From the NCBI RefSeq assembly GCF_000282055.1, contig NZ_AKJZ01000111.1:1-44548 (forward strand): a stretch of 44,548 nt of DNA. Direction: 5' to 3'. A model generated the notes under the pieces. That model was not told where the DNA came from. It saw only the letters and a list, made by a program, of their open reading frames with translations, and did no database searches. The stretch's first letter is position 1, and every line of letters starts with the position of its first letter. The DNA is from Flavobacterium sp. CF136 (GTDB lineage Bacteria; Bacteroidota; Bacteroidia; Flavobacteriales; Flavobacteriaceae). Positions 17,944-26,612 of the stretch are shown here, in pieces. The position numbers and the translations under genes were made by a program.

Positions 17944-17990
17944 TCAGTCACAGTTTTCAGTTTCTAACAGACACTGAAAACTGTGACTGA
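17944..17990. repeat. Dispersed hairpin repeat between convergent genes
   Basis: A perfect 18-bp inverted repeat (17944-17961 with 17973-17990; arm ACTGAAAACTGTGACTGA) with an 11-nt loop, lying between the convergent lactonase and helicase genes. It is the best copy of a repeat also found at 12070-12119 and, in part, at 36115-36138. It could fold in both transcripts and end both. Confidence 0.7.
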
Positions 17991-17999
17991 AAACAGAGA

Positions 18000-19352
18000 C
18001 TATTTATTACTGTCTTTTCTTTTCTTATCCCTGGTCTTCAGCATATTTCTATTAACAGAACCATGAGTTTTCTTTTTGGTTTTTGAAGGTCCTCCAAGAT
18101 TGACTTTTTTATTCTTTTTATCTTTTTCGTGAAAAGCACCATCACCCGAGAGCTTTGGTTTTTTGGTTAAAAATTTAATTGGCTGACGATCTTTTTCAGG
18201 TTCAATCAGTTTTAGTGAAATTTCAACTTCTTCAGGGAAATCAGCAATTTTAAGTTCCTGATTCATTAATACTTCCACTTCAATTTTAAATTCTTCTTCA
18301 CGAGGCGTGATGAAGCTAATTGCAGTTCCGGTTGCATCGGCACGACCTGTACGGCCAATTCTGTGCATATACAATTCCGGGAATTCCGGAAGCTCAAAGT
18401 TGATAACATGTGAGATATTAGAAATATCCAAACCTCTCGCCATAATATCTGTCGTAATCAGTCCGCGCAGATTTCCTTCCTGAAATTCTGCCATCGTACT
18501 TAAACGGTAATTTTGAGATTTATTAGAGTGAATTACTCCAAACTGACCTTCAAAATCTTCTTCGATACGTGTATGAAGCATATCTGAAATCTTCTTATTA
18601 TTCACAAAAACCAAGACACGTTCCATGCTTTCGTTTGTTTCTAATAAGTGTTTCAGCAAGTTTACTTTTGTATTAAAGTTCGGAACATTATACGTAATCT
18701 GAGTAATATTTTCAAGTGGAGTTCCTGAAGCAGCAAGTGTAACTTCTTCCGGAAAATCAAAAAAGTCATTTAAAACAGCATCAACTTCATCGGTCATTGT
18801 TGCCGAGAATAAAATATTCTGACGTTTGGTTTTCATCATTGCCAAAAGTGCTGTCAATTGTGTACGGAAACCTAAATTCAGCATTTCATCAAACTCATCA
18901 ATAACTAATTTTTGAGTTTCATCAAAACGAATAACGGCATCCAAAGCCAAATCCATAGTTCTTCCGGGTGTTCCAACTAAAATGTCAACACCTTCATAAA
19001 CAGCTTTTTTTTGTGTATTAATGTTTACTCCACCAAAAATTCCGAGTGTACTAACCGACATATATTTGGTTAGTTTCTCGACTTCTTCCACAACCTGAAC
19101 CACTAATTCGCGAGTTGGTACAAGAATTACAATTTTAGGTGTATTGGTTGGTGTAAATTTATATAATTTTAAAAGAGGCAATAAATAAGCAAATGTTTTT
19201 CCGGTACCGGTTTGCGCAATCCCCATCATATCACGGCCTGACATAATCACAGAAAAGGATTTTTCCTGAATAGGAGTTGGGGTAACAAATCCTAATTCGT
19301 CGATTGCTTTTTGTAGGGATTTTGGAAGATTGAATTTTTCGAACGTGCTCAT
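18000..19352 (-). CDS. DEAD-box-type ATP-dependent RNA helicase (DEFD variant)
   Basis: A 450-residue RNA helicase. The motifs are in order: Q motif (PTPIQEKSF, 25-33), motif I AQTGTGKT (46-53), Ia PTRELV, Ib TPGR, motif II as DEFD (153-156) in place of DEAD, motif III SAT, V ARGLDI and VI HRIGRTGRA. A basic, low-complexity tail rich in K and R (from about residue 395) probably helps bind RNA. It likely acts in cold-associated RNA remodelling or ribosome assembly, as do its relatives; the substrate is not deducible. A minus-strand -7-like element (TATCTTTG, 19370-19377) lies just before the start. Confidence 0.92.
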   Translation of the reverse strand: MSTFEKFNLPKSLQKAIDELGFVTPTPIQEKSFSVIMSGRDMMGIAQTGTGKTFAYLLPLLKLYKFTPTNTPKIVILVPTRELVVQVVEEVEKLTKYMSVSTLGIFGGVNINTQKKAVYEGVDILVGTPGRTMDLALDAVIRFDETQKLVIDEFDEMLNLGFRTQLTALLAMMKTKRQNILFSATMTDEVDAVLNDFFDFPEEVTLAASGTPLENITQITYNVPNFNTKVNLLKHLLETNESMERVLVFVNNKKISDMLHTRIEEDFEGQFGVIHSNKSQNYRLSTMAEFQEGNLRGLITTDIMARGLDISNISHVINFELPEFPELYMHRIGRTGRADATGTAISFITPREEEFKIEVEVLMNQELKIADFPEEVEISLKLIEPEKDRQPIKFLTKKPKLSGDGAFHEKDKKNKKVNLGGPSKTKKKTHGSVNRNMLKTRDKKRKDSNK

Positions 19353-19441
19353 TTGCCTTAATTTTTTTGCAAAGATAGCATTAAATCCCCTTATAACAGA
19401 TAAATACTGAAGACATCGTTAATCGATTACTGGTTTATTTA

Positions 19442-19816
19442 CTAAGATCTTATTTTTAAATATCTTTTGGCACGTAATAATAATTCGTTCGGAGTAAATG
19501 GTTTAGCGATAAAATCATCAACTCCTAATTTAAAAGCATCAGAAACGGTTCTTTCTTCTTCACTTAACGCAGACAAGGCGATAACCGGGATATCAGGATG
19601 ATTATCTTTAATGAATTTTATGACTTCAAGTCCTGATTTCATTGGAAGCATAATATCTGTTATAACTAAGTCGGGCAGTTCTTTTGGAATTCTTTCAATA
19701 GCATCTAATCCGTCTTTTGAAATTAAAAGTTCATAACCCTCTTTAGTAAATATGAATTTTAATATTTCAATAGTCATGTTGTCGTCTTCAATAATGAATA
19801 TCCTTTTTTTATCCAT
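19442..19816 (-). CDS. Stand-alone response regulator receiver
   Basis: A 124-residue CheY-like receiver with no output domain. The acidic pair E10-D11-D12, phospho-acceptor D54 (in VITDIMLP), S82 (IALSALS) and K105 (FIAKPF) are all present, so it should be phosphorylatable. No histidine kinase is encoded nearby. It lies 24 bp after the stop of the DUF4838 gene and is the last gene of the candidate polysaccharide operon. It probably acts by protein-protein contact or in a phosphorelay rather than by binding DNA. Confidence 0.92.
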   Translation of the reverse strand: MDKKRIFIIEDDNMTIEILKFIFTKEGYELLISKDGLDAIERIPKELPDLVITDIMLPMKSGLEVIKFIKDNHPDIPVIALSALSEEERTVSDAFKLGVDDFIAKPFTPNELLLRAKRYLKIRS

Positions 19817-19840
19817 TGTTTTTTCTTTTTTGAGTATTTT

Positions 19841-22033
19841 TTATTTTTGCAGCAGTACTATTTCATCTATCATCAGCATGGGCTTTTTATTTTTTCTTTC
19901 TCGCCAGGCCGGAATTTTTTGTTCAGGTATAAGAATAATCTTTATTTTATCAAAAATACGAAAACTAATCTTGCTAAAATTATAATTTTCTATATTTAAA
20001 TTATAATCCTCTGTTAATTCTTTGCTTTTTTGTTCTTTAATGATTTTCCACTTTTGATTTCGTAATCCTTTTAAAATAATTTTAGAAGGCAAAAATATCC
20101 AATGCCTCTGATCTTCTAAACATTGAAATTCTAACGTATTAAAATCAGTATTATTACAATCAATAATAAGCTCTGCATTCTTTTCATACCAGCCTGTCCA
20201 GTTAATATTAAAATCTTTGTAGCCTTTTATTCCATCTTTCAGCCCGTTTTCTTTTTTAGCATTATAATCAGATGATGGCCGGGTTACAAATTCATATTTC
20301 ATATTTTCACCTAAATGGTCTATTACATTATTTTTTGCTATGTATTTCCATTGCGTAAGATATTCTTGTGGGCTGAGACCACCCTCGCTAAGTTCATAAA
20401 TTCCAAATTCGGTACAATTTTTTGTAAAGTCCTGAACACGATTTTCCAAATTGTCCTTCACTGAAAAAGTCCCGTCTTTTTTTTGATACATTCCGTGAGG
20501 TTCTTTTCCGTAAAATTTTGCCTGCTCAAAAAATACATATTCCAGGTCCAGACGTAATTTTTTGATTCTTTTTTTAATTAGAATATCTTCATCGGCATTC
20601 TCTGCTTTAGAAAGTAAATTATCATAAAGCGCCATGTTTTCAGAAGATAAAAAACTATTTCGCTGCTCGACAGGATTGGAATAAATATCCAGATAGGTGT
20701 TTTTTTCTTTTTGATTTTTGGTCAGGTTTTCTAAATATTCCTGAATAAAGGGAGCCGCTTTTCCATAATAACCCCTTAAAAAATCAGATGTTGTTTTTTT
20801 TACATCAATAGTCGAATTCCATAGTAATTTTGCTAAAAGATATTCTCTCAATTCGCTAAAACTTCCGGGAACATCAGCATATCCCTGAGTAAAAACACCT
20901 TTTATTCCTATAGTATTTAAAAAGGCATAATTGGAAGAAAATGTGTGAAGGTTGGGGAAAGGCGATACATAATTTGAAAACTCAACAGTATAATCCCAGA
21001 ACATTACATTTTTGGAAAGTTTAACCCATTTTTGAAGAACATTTTTAATACCATTATTTTTGCCTTCATTTAAAGCTTCATCACGATTTGCTTCAATTGG
21101 ACAAACCATTGGATACAAATTTGGAGCTAATATTAAGTTCTGTGGAGGCTGATAACTATGTAAATAAGCTAATGTTACAATTTTAGTTTTTGGAAATTGT
21201 TTGGCTATTTTGTTTAAAAAATAATAATGTGCTCCCTGAGGCGAACCGTATTTTTGATTTAATTTTTGACAATCACTACATTCACAATATACAACATCAT
21301 CATTGTGGCTAATCGAAAAATAGGAGGCATTTGGTTTTTCCTGAATAGTTTTTGATATATTGTTTTGCATTATTTTAAAAACCGTATCATTTGAATAGCA
21401 AATAGATTCGCCACGCCGTTTATGATCGTAAAGTGCAAACATTTTTGGATTTTCCTTAAAATGTTCTTTGATAGGTACAAGTTGTTCAAAAGTATGGCCC
21501 CAAAGACCAAAATCATCCAAATACCAATCTATTTTGTGCCATTTTCTAAAAGCCTCATCATAAACCCCGGGATATAATAATCCTCTGAAATCAAATGAAG
21601 GCTGTTCTTTTATTTGTTTATTTTTTGGGTATTTTAAGACTTCAAATTTTGGATAATAAGTATACTCAGCTGTGAATTTCCGTATTCCCCAATATTCCAG
21701 TAAACTATAAACACCATATTCTAAAAATAATGCAGATGTTGCTCTTAAAGTTATTTTTTTTGTGTCTGAATTAATTTCAAAAAAATCTTTTTCTTTAGAT
21801 TGAAAAATTTCCAAAACAATTCCGTTTTCTGCTTTATCTGCAGCAATTTCAAAAGAAGCCGGGCTAATTTTACCTAAATTTTCCTTAAGAATTTTTGCAG
21901 CTGTCAAACATTGGGCATCCGTATAATTGATATGGGTATTTGATGCGGATTGTTGAAATATAATCTCGTTTTGCGACATCATTTTTGGGTTTAAAATGAA
22001 AAGTAATCCAAGTATAAAAATCCACTTTTGCAT
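19841..22033 (-). CDS. Secreted DUF4838 / alpha-glucuronidase-like protein
   Basis: A 730-residue exported protein with a signal peptide ending near KMMSQ. After a small N-terminal alpha/beta domain of the kind found before GH67 and GH20 enzymes (ending in RATSALFLEYGVYSLLEYWG), the middle part fits DUF4838, with the hallmark CECSDCQK cluster and the segment KTKIVTLAYLHSYQPP. The C-terminal ~150 residues look like a beta-sandwich carbohydrate-binding domain. DUF4838 proteins are thought to be glycoside-hydrolase-like; I cannot assign catalytic residues. It starts 3 bp after the YaiO-type gene and precedes the receiver gene. A role in trimming or handling the exported glycan is an inference. 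Confidence 0.8.
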   Translation of the reverse strand: MQKWIFILGLLFILNPKMMSQNEIIFQQSASNTHINYTDAQCLTAAKILKENLGKISPASFEIAADKAENGIVLEIFQSKEKDFFEINSDTKKITLRATSALFLEYGVYSLLEYWGIRKFTAEYTYYPKFEVLKYPKNKQIKEQPSFDFRGLLYPGVYDEAFRKWHKIDWYLDDFGLWGHTFEQLVPIKEHFKENPKMFALYDHKRRGESICYSNDTVFKIMQNNISKTIQEKPNASYFSISHNDDVVYCECSDCQKLNQKYGSPQGAHYYFLNKIAKQFPKTKIVTLAYLHSYQPPQNLILAPNLYPMVCPIEANRDEALNEGKNNGIKNVLQKWVKLSKNVMFWDYTVEFSNYVSPFPNLHTFSSNYAFLNTIGIKGVFTQGYADVPGSFSELREYLLAKLLWNSTIDVKKTTSDFLRGYYGKAAPFIQEYLENLTKNQKEKNTYLDIYSNPVEQRNSFLSSENMALYDNLLSKAENADEDILIKKRIKKLRLDLEYVFFEQAKFYGKEPHGMYQKKDGTFSVKDNLENRVQDFTKNCTEFGIYELSEGGLSPQEYLTQWKYIAKNNVIDHLGENMKYEFVTRPSSDYNAKKENGLKDGIKGYKDFNINWTGWYEKNAELIIDCNNTDFNTLEFQCLEDQRHWIFLPSKIILKGLRNQKWKIIKEQKSKELTEDYNLNIENYNFSKISFRIFDKIKIILIPEQKIPAWRERKNKKPMLMIDEIVLLQK

Positions 22034-22036
22034 GGT

Positions 22037-23296
22037 TTAAAATTTATATTGCAGGGAAAGCGATATTTCATATTCATTTTGTCGTTTGTCCGGTGAATAC
22101 TCCTGATTATTATACAGAAACTGCAAGCCTGCAATATAATTACTGTAGAGTGTTTTGCTTATTCCGGCCCCCATCCGATAAGAGCTTAGATTTATTCTTT
22201 CACTATATAATCCGGCAGTATTATTGTCATCAGGAGAAGTTCCGTAGCCTAAAATTGCAAATAAATAATCGTACCTGGTGTCCAGATAATAACGGGAAGT
22301 AAAAGTAAATGCAGGATTTATTTTATCATCAGAACTTTGAAGAAAAGAACTCAGATTAAACCAAAATGATTTATAATATGTCCCAAATCCTAAAACCAAT
22401 GCAGGAAAATCTTCAGTATTGGTTTTGGTATATCGGAATCCTAAATTGGCTTCCCATTTTTTTAAAAAACTAATAAAGTAGGTAGCTCCTAGTCGATATT
22501 TGGGATAAACCCTGTCATTGCTAAAAGCGGCATTTAAAAACAAATAGTTTCTTTTTGTAGTAAAAAGATAGGAGGAAAGCTCATATTGTATTCCGTTTAC
22601 ATCATCTGCCGAATCAGATTTTCTGTTCATGGCATTTATATTTGCTATTAATGATCCCCAATTCCGGGTTCGGATATATTGTGCCATATACTGATTCCAT
22701 GGTCCATAACCTTCACGATTAAAGGAAGTGTGCGTATATTGTACTCCAATCCTGTCTTCTTTTATTTTGCCGGAAAGTAAAATATACCGGTCTTTAAACG
22801 GAATGTTTTTAGGATTTTGCTTAATCAATTGGATCATTAATTCTAATTCAGCTTCTTCATTACCTTGTAATTCATAGATGTTTAATTTTTTTGTATCGTA
22901 GTAAAGTTGGTTTTGAGGATAAAGCAATTTTGCTTTTTCGATATTTTCTAATGCCGAATTATACTCATGATTGCTGATTTCTAAATTGATTAAATAATTG
23001 TACGCATCCGGATATTTATCGCTTTTTGAAATTACTTTTCGATAATAAAACTTCGCACTGTCAGTCATTTGAATTCTTTCAAAGCTTCGTCCCAGCAATA
23101 CATAATAATCCAGATAATCGGGAGCTATTTTTAATCCGGTTTTCGCTTTTTGAATTATTTCCTGTGGATTTTTCTCTAATTTAAAATCAGAAATAAGCTG
23201 TACCAGTAAACTATCGACATCAATTTTTTGAGCAATAGCAGGATTGTTATTTACCAGGAAAAATAAAACAACGGATAGGATAAAAGAGGTTTTCAT
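22037..23296 (-). CDS. TPR plus YaiO-type outer-membrane beta-barrel protein
   Basis: A 419-residue outer-membrane protein. It has a signal peptide (ending PAIAQ), three or more tetratricopeptide repeats over about residues 30-165 (for example IAPDYLDYYVLLGRSFER), then a C-terminal beta-barrel of alternating strands with many Tyr, Phe and Trp, closing in a terminal phenylalanine (SLSLQYKF) as outer-membrane barrels do. This layout matches the YaiO family and parallels PgaA of the poly-GlcNAc exporter (TPR plus barrel). It sits between the glycosyltransferase gene (5 bp upstream) and the DUF4838 gene (3 bp downstream), and is the likely exit pore for a glycan. Confidence 0.86.
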   Translation of the reverse strand: MKTSFILSVVLFFLVNNNPAIAQKIDVDSLLVQLISDFKLEKNPQEIIQKAKTGLKIAPDYLDYYVLLGRSFERIQMTDSAKFYYRKVISKSDKYPDAYNYLINLEISNHEYNSALENIEKAKLLYPQNQLYYDTKKLNIYELQGNEEAELELMIQLIKQNPKNIPFKDRYILLSGKIKEDRIGVQYTHTSFNREGYGPWNQYMAQYIRTRNWGSLIANINAMNRKSDSADDVNGIQYELSSYLFTTKRNYLFLNAAFSNDRVYPKYRLGATYFISFLKKWEANLGFRYTKTNTEDFPALVLGFGTYYKSFWFNLSSFLQSSDDKINPAFTFTSRYYLDTRYDYLFAILGYGTSPDDNNTAGLYSERINLSSYRMGAGISKTLYSNYIAGLQFLYNNQEYSPDKRQNEYEISLSLQYKF

Positions 23297-23301
23297 TTGA
23301 T

Positions 23302-24738
23302 TTATATTTTTTTAGAAGCAGTAAATCCTTTTCGGGTCATCACGCCCCAGCTTTGTTCTTTTTGATTAAAAAAATGCCAATACCCTTTTAGTGAGGCATA
23401 AACACAAATAGGATGATAAACAATAGGTTCTATAATTGCCATTAGTACCAAAATCATTAATTCTTTCAAATTATCGTAATTTTTATATAAAATTTCATCT
23501 ATAAATATGGATACCAGAGTGATCAATAAATAAAATAAATATATTGCCAGGGTAGCCCAAAACAGGAAATTCATATTGATAAAATGAAATATAAAAGCAA
23601 TTATAATGGTAATCAGACCTATTACCTCAATAATTGGGACCATAAATTCAAACCAAAAAAAATAGGGCAGGATTAAAAATGCAGTTTTGCCATATTTTAA
23701 TTTAAAAAACATGTTACGATGTAAATATAAAGTTTGTATCAGGCCTCTGGCCCAGCGAACACGCTGTCTTAACAAAATTTCTTTTGTAGACGGAACTTCT
23801 GTCCAGCATAATGATTCCGGAATATATTTAATTAAGAATTTTTGATGTGTGTCATACATGTATTTTCGCATACGGGTAATGAGTTCCATGTCCTCACCAA
23901 GTGATTTATGCCAATAACCGCCTGCTTTTATGGCGATTTCTTTATCAAACATTCCTAATCCTCCGGAAACTAATAATAAGCCGTTTATTTTACTCCATGC
24001 CATTCTCCCAAATAAAAAGGCCCTTACATATTCTAATTCCTGAAATCTGGGATACCATTCTTTTGGGAAATGTATTTTGACCAGAAAGCCTTCTTTTACT
24101 TCGCAAGAGTTTGAAATTCTGATTCCGGCACCAGTTGCAATAACTCGTTTGCTATGTTCCATAAATGGTTTTGCCAGTTTTAAAATAGTTTCCTGCTTCA
24201 AAATACAATCCACGTCAGTACATAAAAACAAAGGGTAGTTTGATGAATTGATTCCTGCGTTTGAGGCATCGGCTTTACTTTTTCCGTTTTCTTTGTCGAC
24301 AACCAATAGTTTCGAGTAAATTGGGTTTTTTGATTTATAATGACCCCGGACCTTTTTGGTTGGGATGTGTTCCTGATAATAAAAATTAACCTTTACCAGT
24401 TCGAATTCGGTTATGAGTTTTTCGAGTGTGTCATCTGTACTGCCGTCATTTACAATTATAACTTCATATTTTGGATAAGTCAGGGACAATAATGAACGCA
24501 CATTGTACACAATATTTACACCTTCATTAAAAGCAGGGGCAATAACAGAAACGCCTGTTAAATAATTTGATTTAAATAAAGTCTCTTCTTCTAAATATTT
24601 TTGAAATCGCAAGTGTTTTAAAATAGCTGAATACGATAAAATAGCCAGAATAATATAAAACAGAATATAAATTCCGGAAAACACCGAAATAAATATTTCA
24701 TATGCACTTATACAGTATTTTAGAATTTCTACTATCAT
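23302..24738 (-). CDS. Membrane glycosyltransferase family 2
   Basis: A 478-residue processive-type GT2 synthase. One N-terminal helix (about 15-38) precedes the GT-A domain: APAFNEG, the NDGS nucleotide site (97-100), the metal-binding DVD (175-177), the GED acceptor/catalytic motif (281-283) and QRVRW (325-329, the QxxRW product-binding motif). Four C-terminal helices follow. This is the layout of PgaC, BcsA and hyaluronan synthase-like enzymes, which polymerise and push a chain through the membrane. The sugar cannot be inferred. Its start overlaps the stop of the HEAT-repeat gene by 4 bp (ATGA), so the two are translationally coupled. Confidence 0.92.
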   Translation of the reverse strand: MIVEILKYCISAYEIFISVFSGIYILFYIILAILSYSAILKHLRFQKYLEEETLFKSNYLTGVSVIAPAFNEGVNIVYNVRSLLSLTYPKYEVIIVNDGSTDDTLEKLITEFELVKVNFYYQEHIPTKKVRGHYKSKNPIYSKLLVVDKENGKSKADASNAGINSSNYPLFLCTDVDCILKQETILKLAKPFMEHSKRVIATGAGIRISNSCEVKEGFLVKIHFPKEWYPRFQELEYVRAFLFGRMAWSKINGLLLVSGGLGMFDKEIAIKAGGYWHKSLGEDMELITRMRKYMYDTHQKFLIKYIPESLCWTEVPSTKEILLRQRVRWARGLIQTLYLHRNMFFKLKYGKTAFLILPYFFWFEFMVPIIEVIGLITIIIAFIFHFINMNFLFWATLAIYLFYLLITLVSIFIDEILYKNYDNLKELMILVLMAIIEPIVYHPICVYASLKGYWHFFNQKEQSWGVMTRKGFTASKKI

Positions 24739-25799
24739 ACAATATAAATATCGTTTATATGATTTAACATACGGAGTGTATCATTGTCGTTTAAGCTTAA
24801 TTTTTCGGCAGTTTTTTTGTCAATACTGTTTAATGCATCTACTGCATACATTTTTATGGTTTTATTGGTTTCGTATAAAGTTAATTGCTCTAAAAATAAT
24901 ACTGATTTTTCCCCTCCAATTACTTTTAAACTTCTTAAAATTTCTTTTTTATTGTTATCATTATCATGTAAGTAGATAGAAATTAATCCCGTTTCCGCAT
25001 TTTCAAAATATAATGCCCGACAGGCTAAGATGGCTTCATATCTTAAAATGTCATCTTCAGAGTTTAATAGTTCTGTAATTTTTTCTTCCTGATTGGCATA
25101 ATTGTAAAAAACCATTGTTTTAATGCCTAACCGTACCACGGATTTATTTTCTGAAATTAACCATTCATCAATGTTTTTTGGCAATTTTATTTTTTTTATA
25201 TGCAGGAGATCCATCAATTTAATAATGTTTAACAACGAAATTTTTGTCGGAATATTTGCAAGCTGCTCTACTTTGCCTTCGACCAATGACAAATAGCAGG
25301 CATACGCATTAGAGCGAATAATTCTGTCAGGATGTGTTAAATAAGGTTTTATTAATTTTTTGGCTGGTTTGAAATCGATATGCTGAAATTGATAAAACCC
25401 TTCACATTTTTGATAATACCTTAAGTCTGCAACCAATCGGGCAGAGTAAAAATGTAATTTCAGTTTTTTGTATAATGCTATAATTATTGGACTTGACTCT
25501 CCTTTCAGGTTTTTTTTAAAGCGGATCATTTCATTGATGACAATTTTCTTGCACCAGTTTTTATGTAACGGTATTTTACTTTTTAGTTCGGTAATTTTCT
25601 CTTCGATTTTCTCTTTATTATTTTTTTCAAAAATTAAGGAAGCTAAAAACAGATAGGTATTTTGAATTATAAACTGTTTTTTTTTATTGAAGTTATGCAT
25701 AATTAAGCGTTTACTCCACATTAAAACAACCAGAATAATAAGGCAGATTAGAAGTGAGGGGACAACATAAAATTTTAAAAATTCAAAAATCGTAATCAT
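24735..25799 (-). CDS. Membrane-anchored HEAT-repeat protein
   Basis: A protein of about 354 residues with one N-terminal transmembrane helix (about 7-28) and a basic linker, then a helical array. The central and C-terminal parts show HEAT-like units (DILRYEAILACRALYF, NKKEILRSLKVIGGEKSVLFLEQL, KTIKMYAVDALNSI), spaced about 35 residues apart. The ATG at 25799 is chosen over the in-frame GTG at 25805. HEAT arrays bind other proteins, so a scaffold for the glycosyltransferase or for the receiver is plausible but unproven. It is the first gene of the compact operon and its stop overlaps the glycosyltransferase start by 4 bp. Confidence 0.78.
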   Translation of the reverse strand: MITIFEFLKFYVVPSLLICLIILVVLMWSKRLIMHNFNKKKQFIIQNTYLFLASLIFEKNNKEKIEEKITELKSKIPLHKNWCKKIVINEMIRFKKNLKGESSPIIIALYKKLKLHFYSARLVADLRYYQKCEGFYQFQHIDFKPAKKLIKPYLTHPDRIIRSNAYACYLSLVEGKVEQLANIPTKISLLNIIKLMDLLHIKKIKLPKNIDEWLISENKSVVRLGIKTMVFYNYANQEEKITELLNSEDDILRYEAILACRALYFENAETGLISIYLHDNDNNKKEILRSLKVIGGEKSVLFLEQLTLYETNKTIKMYAVDALNSIDKKTAEKLSLNDNDTLRMLNHINDIYIV

Positions 25800-25847
25800 A
25801 TACACTGAATTTGTAATTAAAGTACGATTTTTTTTCGGATTTGGTTG

Positions 25848-26612
25848 TTAAAATCCTTCAAAAACTCCTAAGCCGAATAATGCAAAGTCGTATTTTACAG
25901 GATCATCAGCATCCATTTCCCGAAGTTTGAGGTCTAATTCAGCTAATGCTTTTCCATCATTTTGTTTGCGTGTAAGTAATCCTAATTTACGTGCTACATT
26001 GCCGGAATGAACATCCAGAGGGCAAGACAGAATGGCTGGCGGAATGTTTTTCCAGATACCCAAATCAACACCTTTTGTATCCTGGCGGATCATCCATCGA
26101 AGGTACATGTTGATTCTCTTTGCTGCAGAATTATTTAAAGGATCCGAAATGTGTTTCTGGGTTCTGGGTAAATGATCGATTTCAAAAAATATTTTTTTAA
26201 ACTCATGAATGCTTTTCTGTAAGCTGTTATTTTCCTGATTTTTCGAAAAGACTGCTTCCAGTCCGTTGTAGTTTTTATAAATATGCTGCAATCCTTTTAT
26301 AAAACCTGCAAAATCTTTACCATTGAAAGTGCGATGTACAAAATTTTCTAACCGTGCCAGATCTTCATCAGAATGTGACATGACAAAATCATAAGGAGTA
26401 TTCCCCATCAAATTCATCATCTGATGTGAATTTTTAATAATCATTTTACGATTTCCCCAGGCAATTGTTGCACTTAAAAAACCGGCAATTTCAATATCTT
26501 CCTTTTGAGAAAACAAATGCGGGATCTGAACGGGATCGCTCTCAATAAAATCCAGATTATTATATTGAGCGACCTTTTCGTCGAGAAATTCTTTGAGTTC
26601 AGTTTGATTCAT
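25848..26612 (-). CDS. TIGR02757 family (DUF2400) protein
   Basis: A 254-residue cytoplasmic protein matching the TIGR02757/DUF2400 family, function unknown. Diagnostic stretches are EIAGFLSATIAWGNRKMII, FVHRTFNGKDF, PAAKRINMYLRWMIRQD-like (here NSAAKRINMYLRWMIRQD), CPLDVHSGNVARKLGLL and the C-terminal PVKYDFALFGLG. The helical pattern and the C-P-x-D-x-H motif resemble the HhH-GPD class of DNA glycosylases, as noted for this family in general, but no activity is proven. It overlaps the gene upstream by 14 bp and lies about 48 bp before the HEAT-repeat gene. Confidence 0.9.
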   Translation of the reverse strand: MNQTELKEFLDEKVAQYNNLDFIESDPVQIPHLFSQKEDIEIAGFLSATIAWGNRKMIIKNSHQMMNLMGNTPYDFVMSHSDEDLARLENFVHRTFNGKDFAGFIKGLQHIYKNYNGLEAVFSKNQENNSLQKSIHEFKKIFFEIDHLPRTQKHISDPLNNSAAKRINMYLRWMIRQDTKGVDLGIWKNIPPAILSCPLDVHSGNVARKLGLLTRKQNDGKALAELDLKLREMDADDPVKYDFALFGLGVFEGF

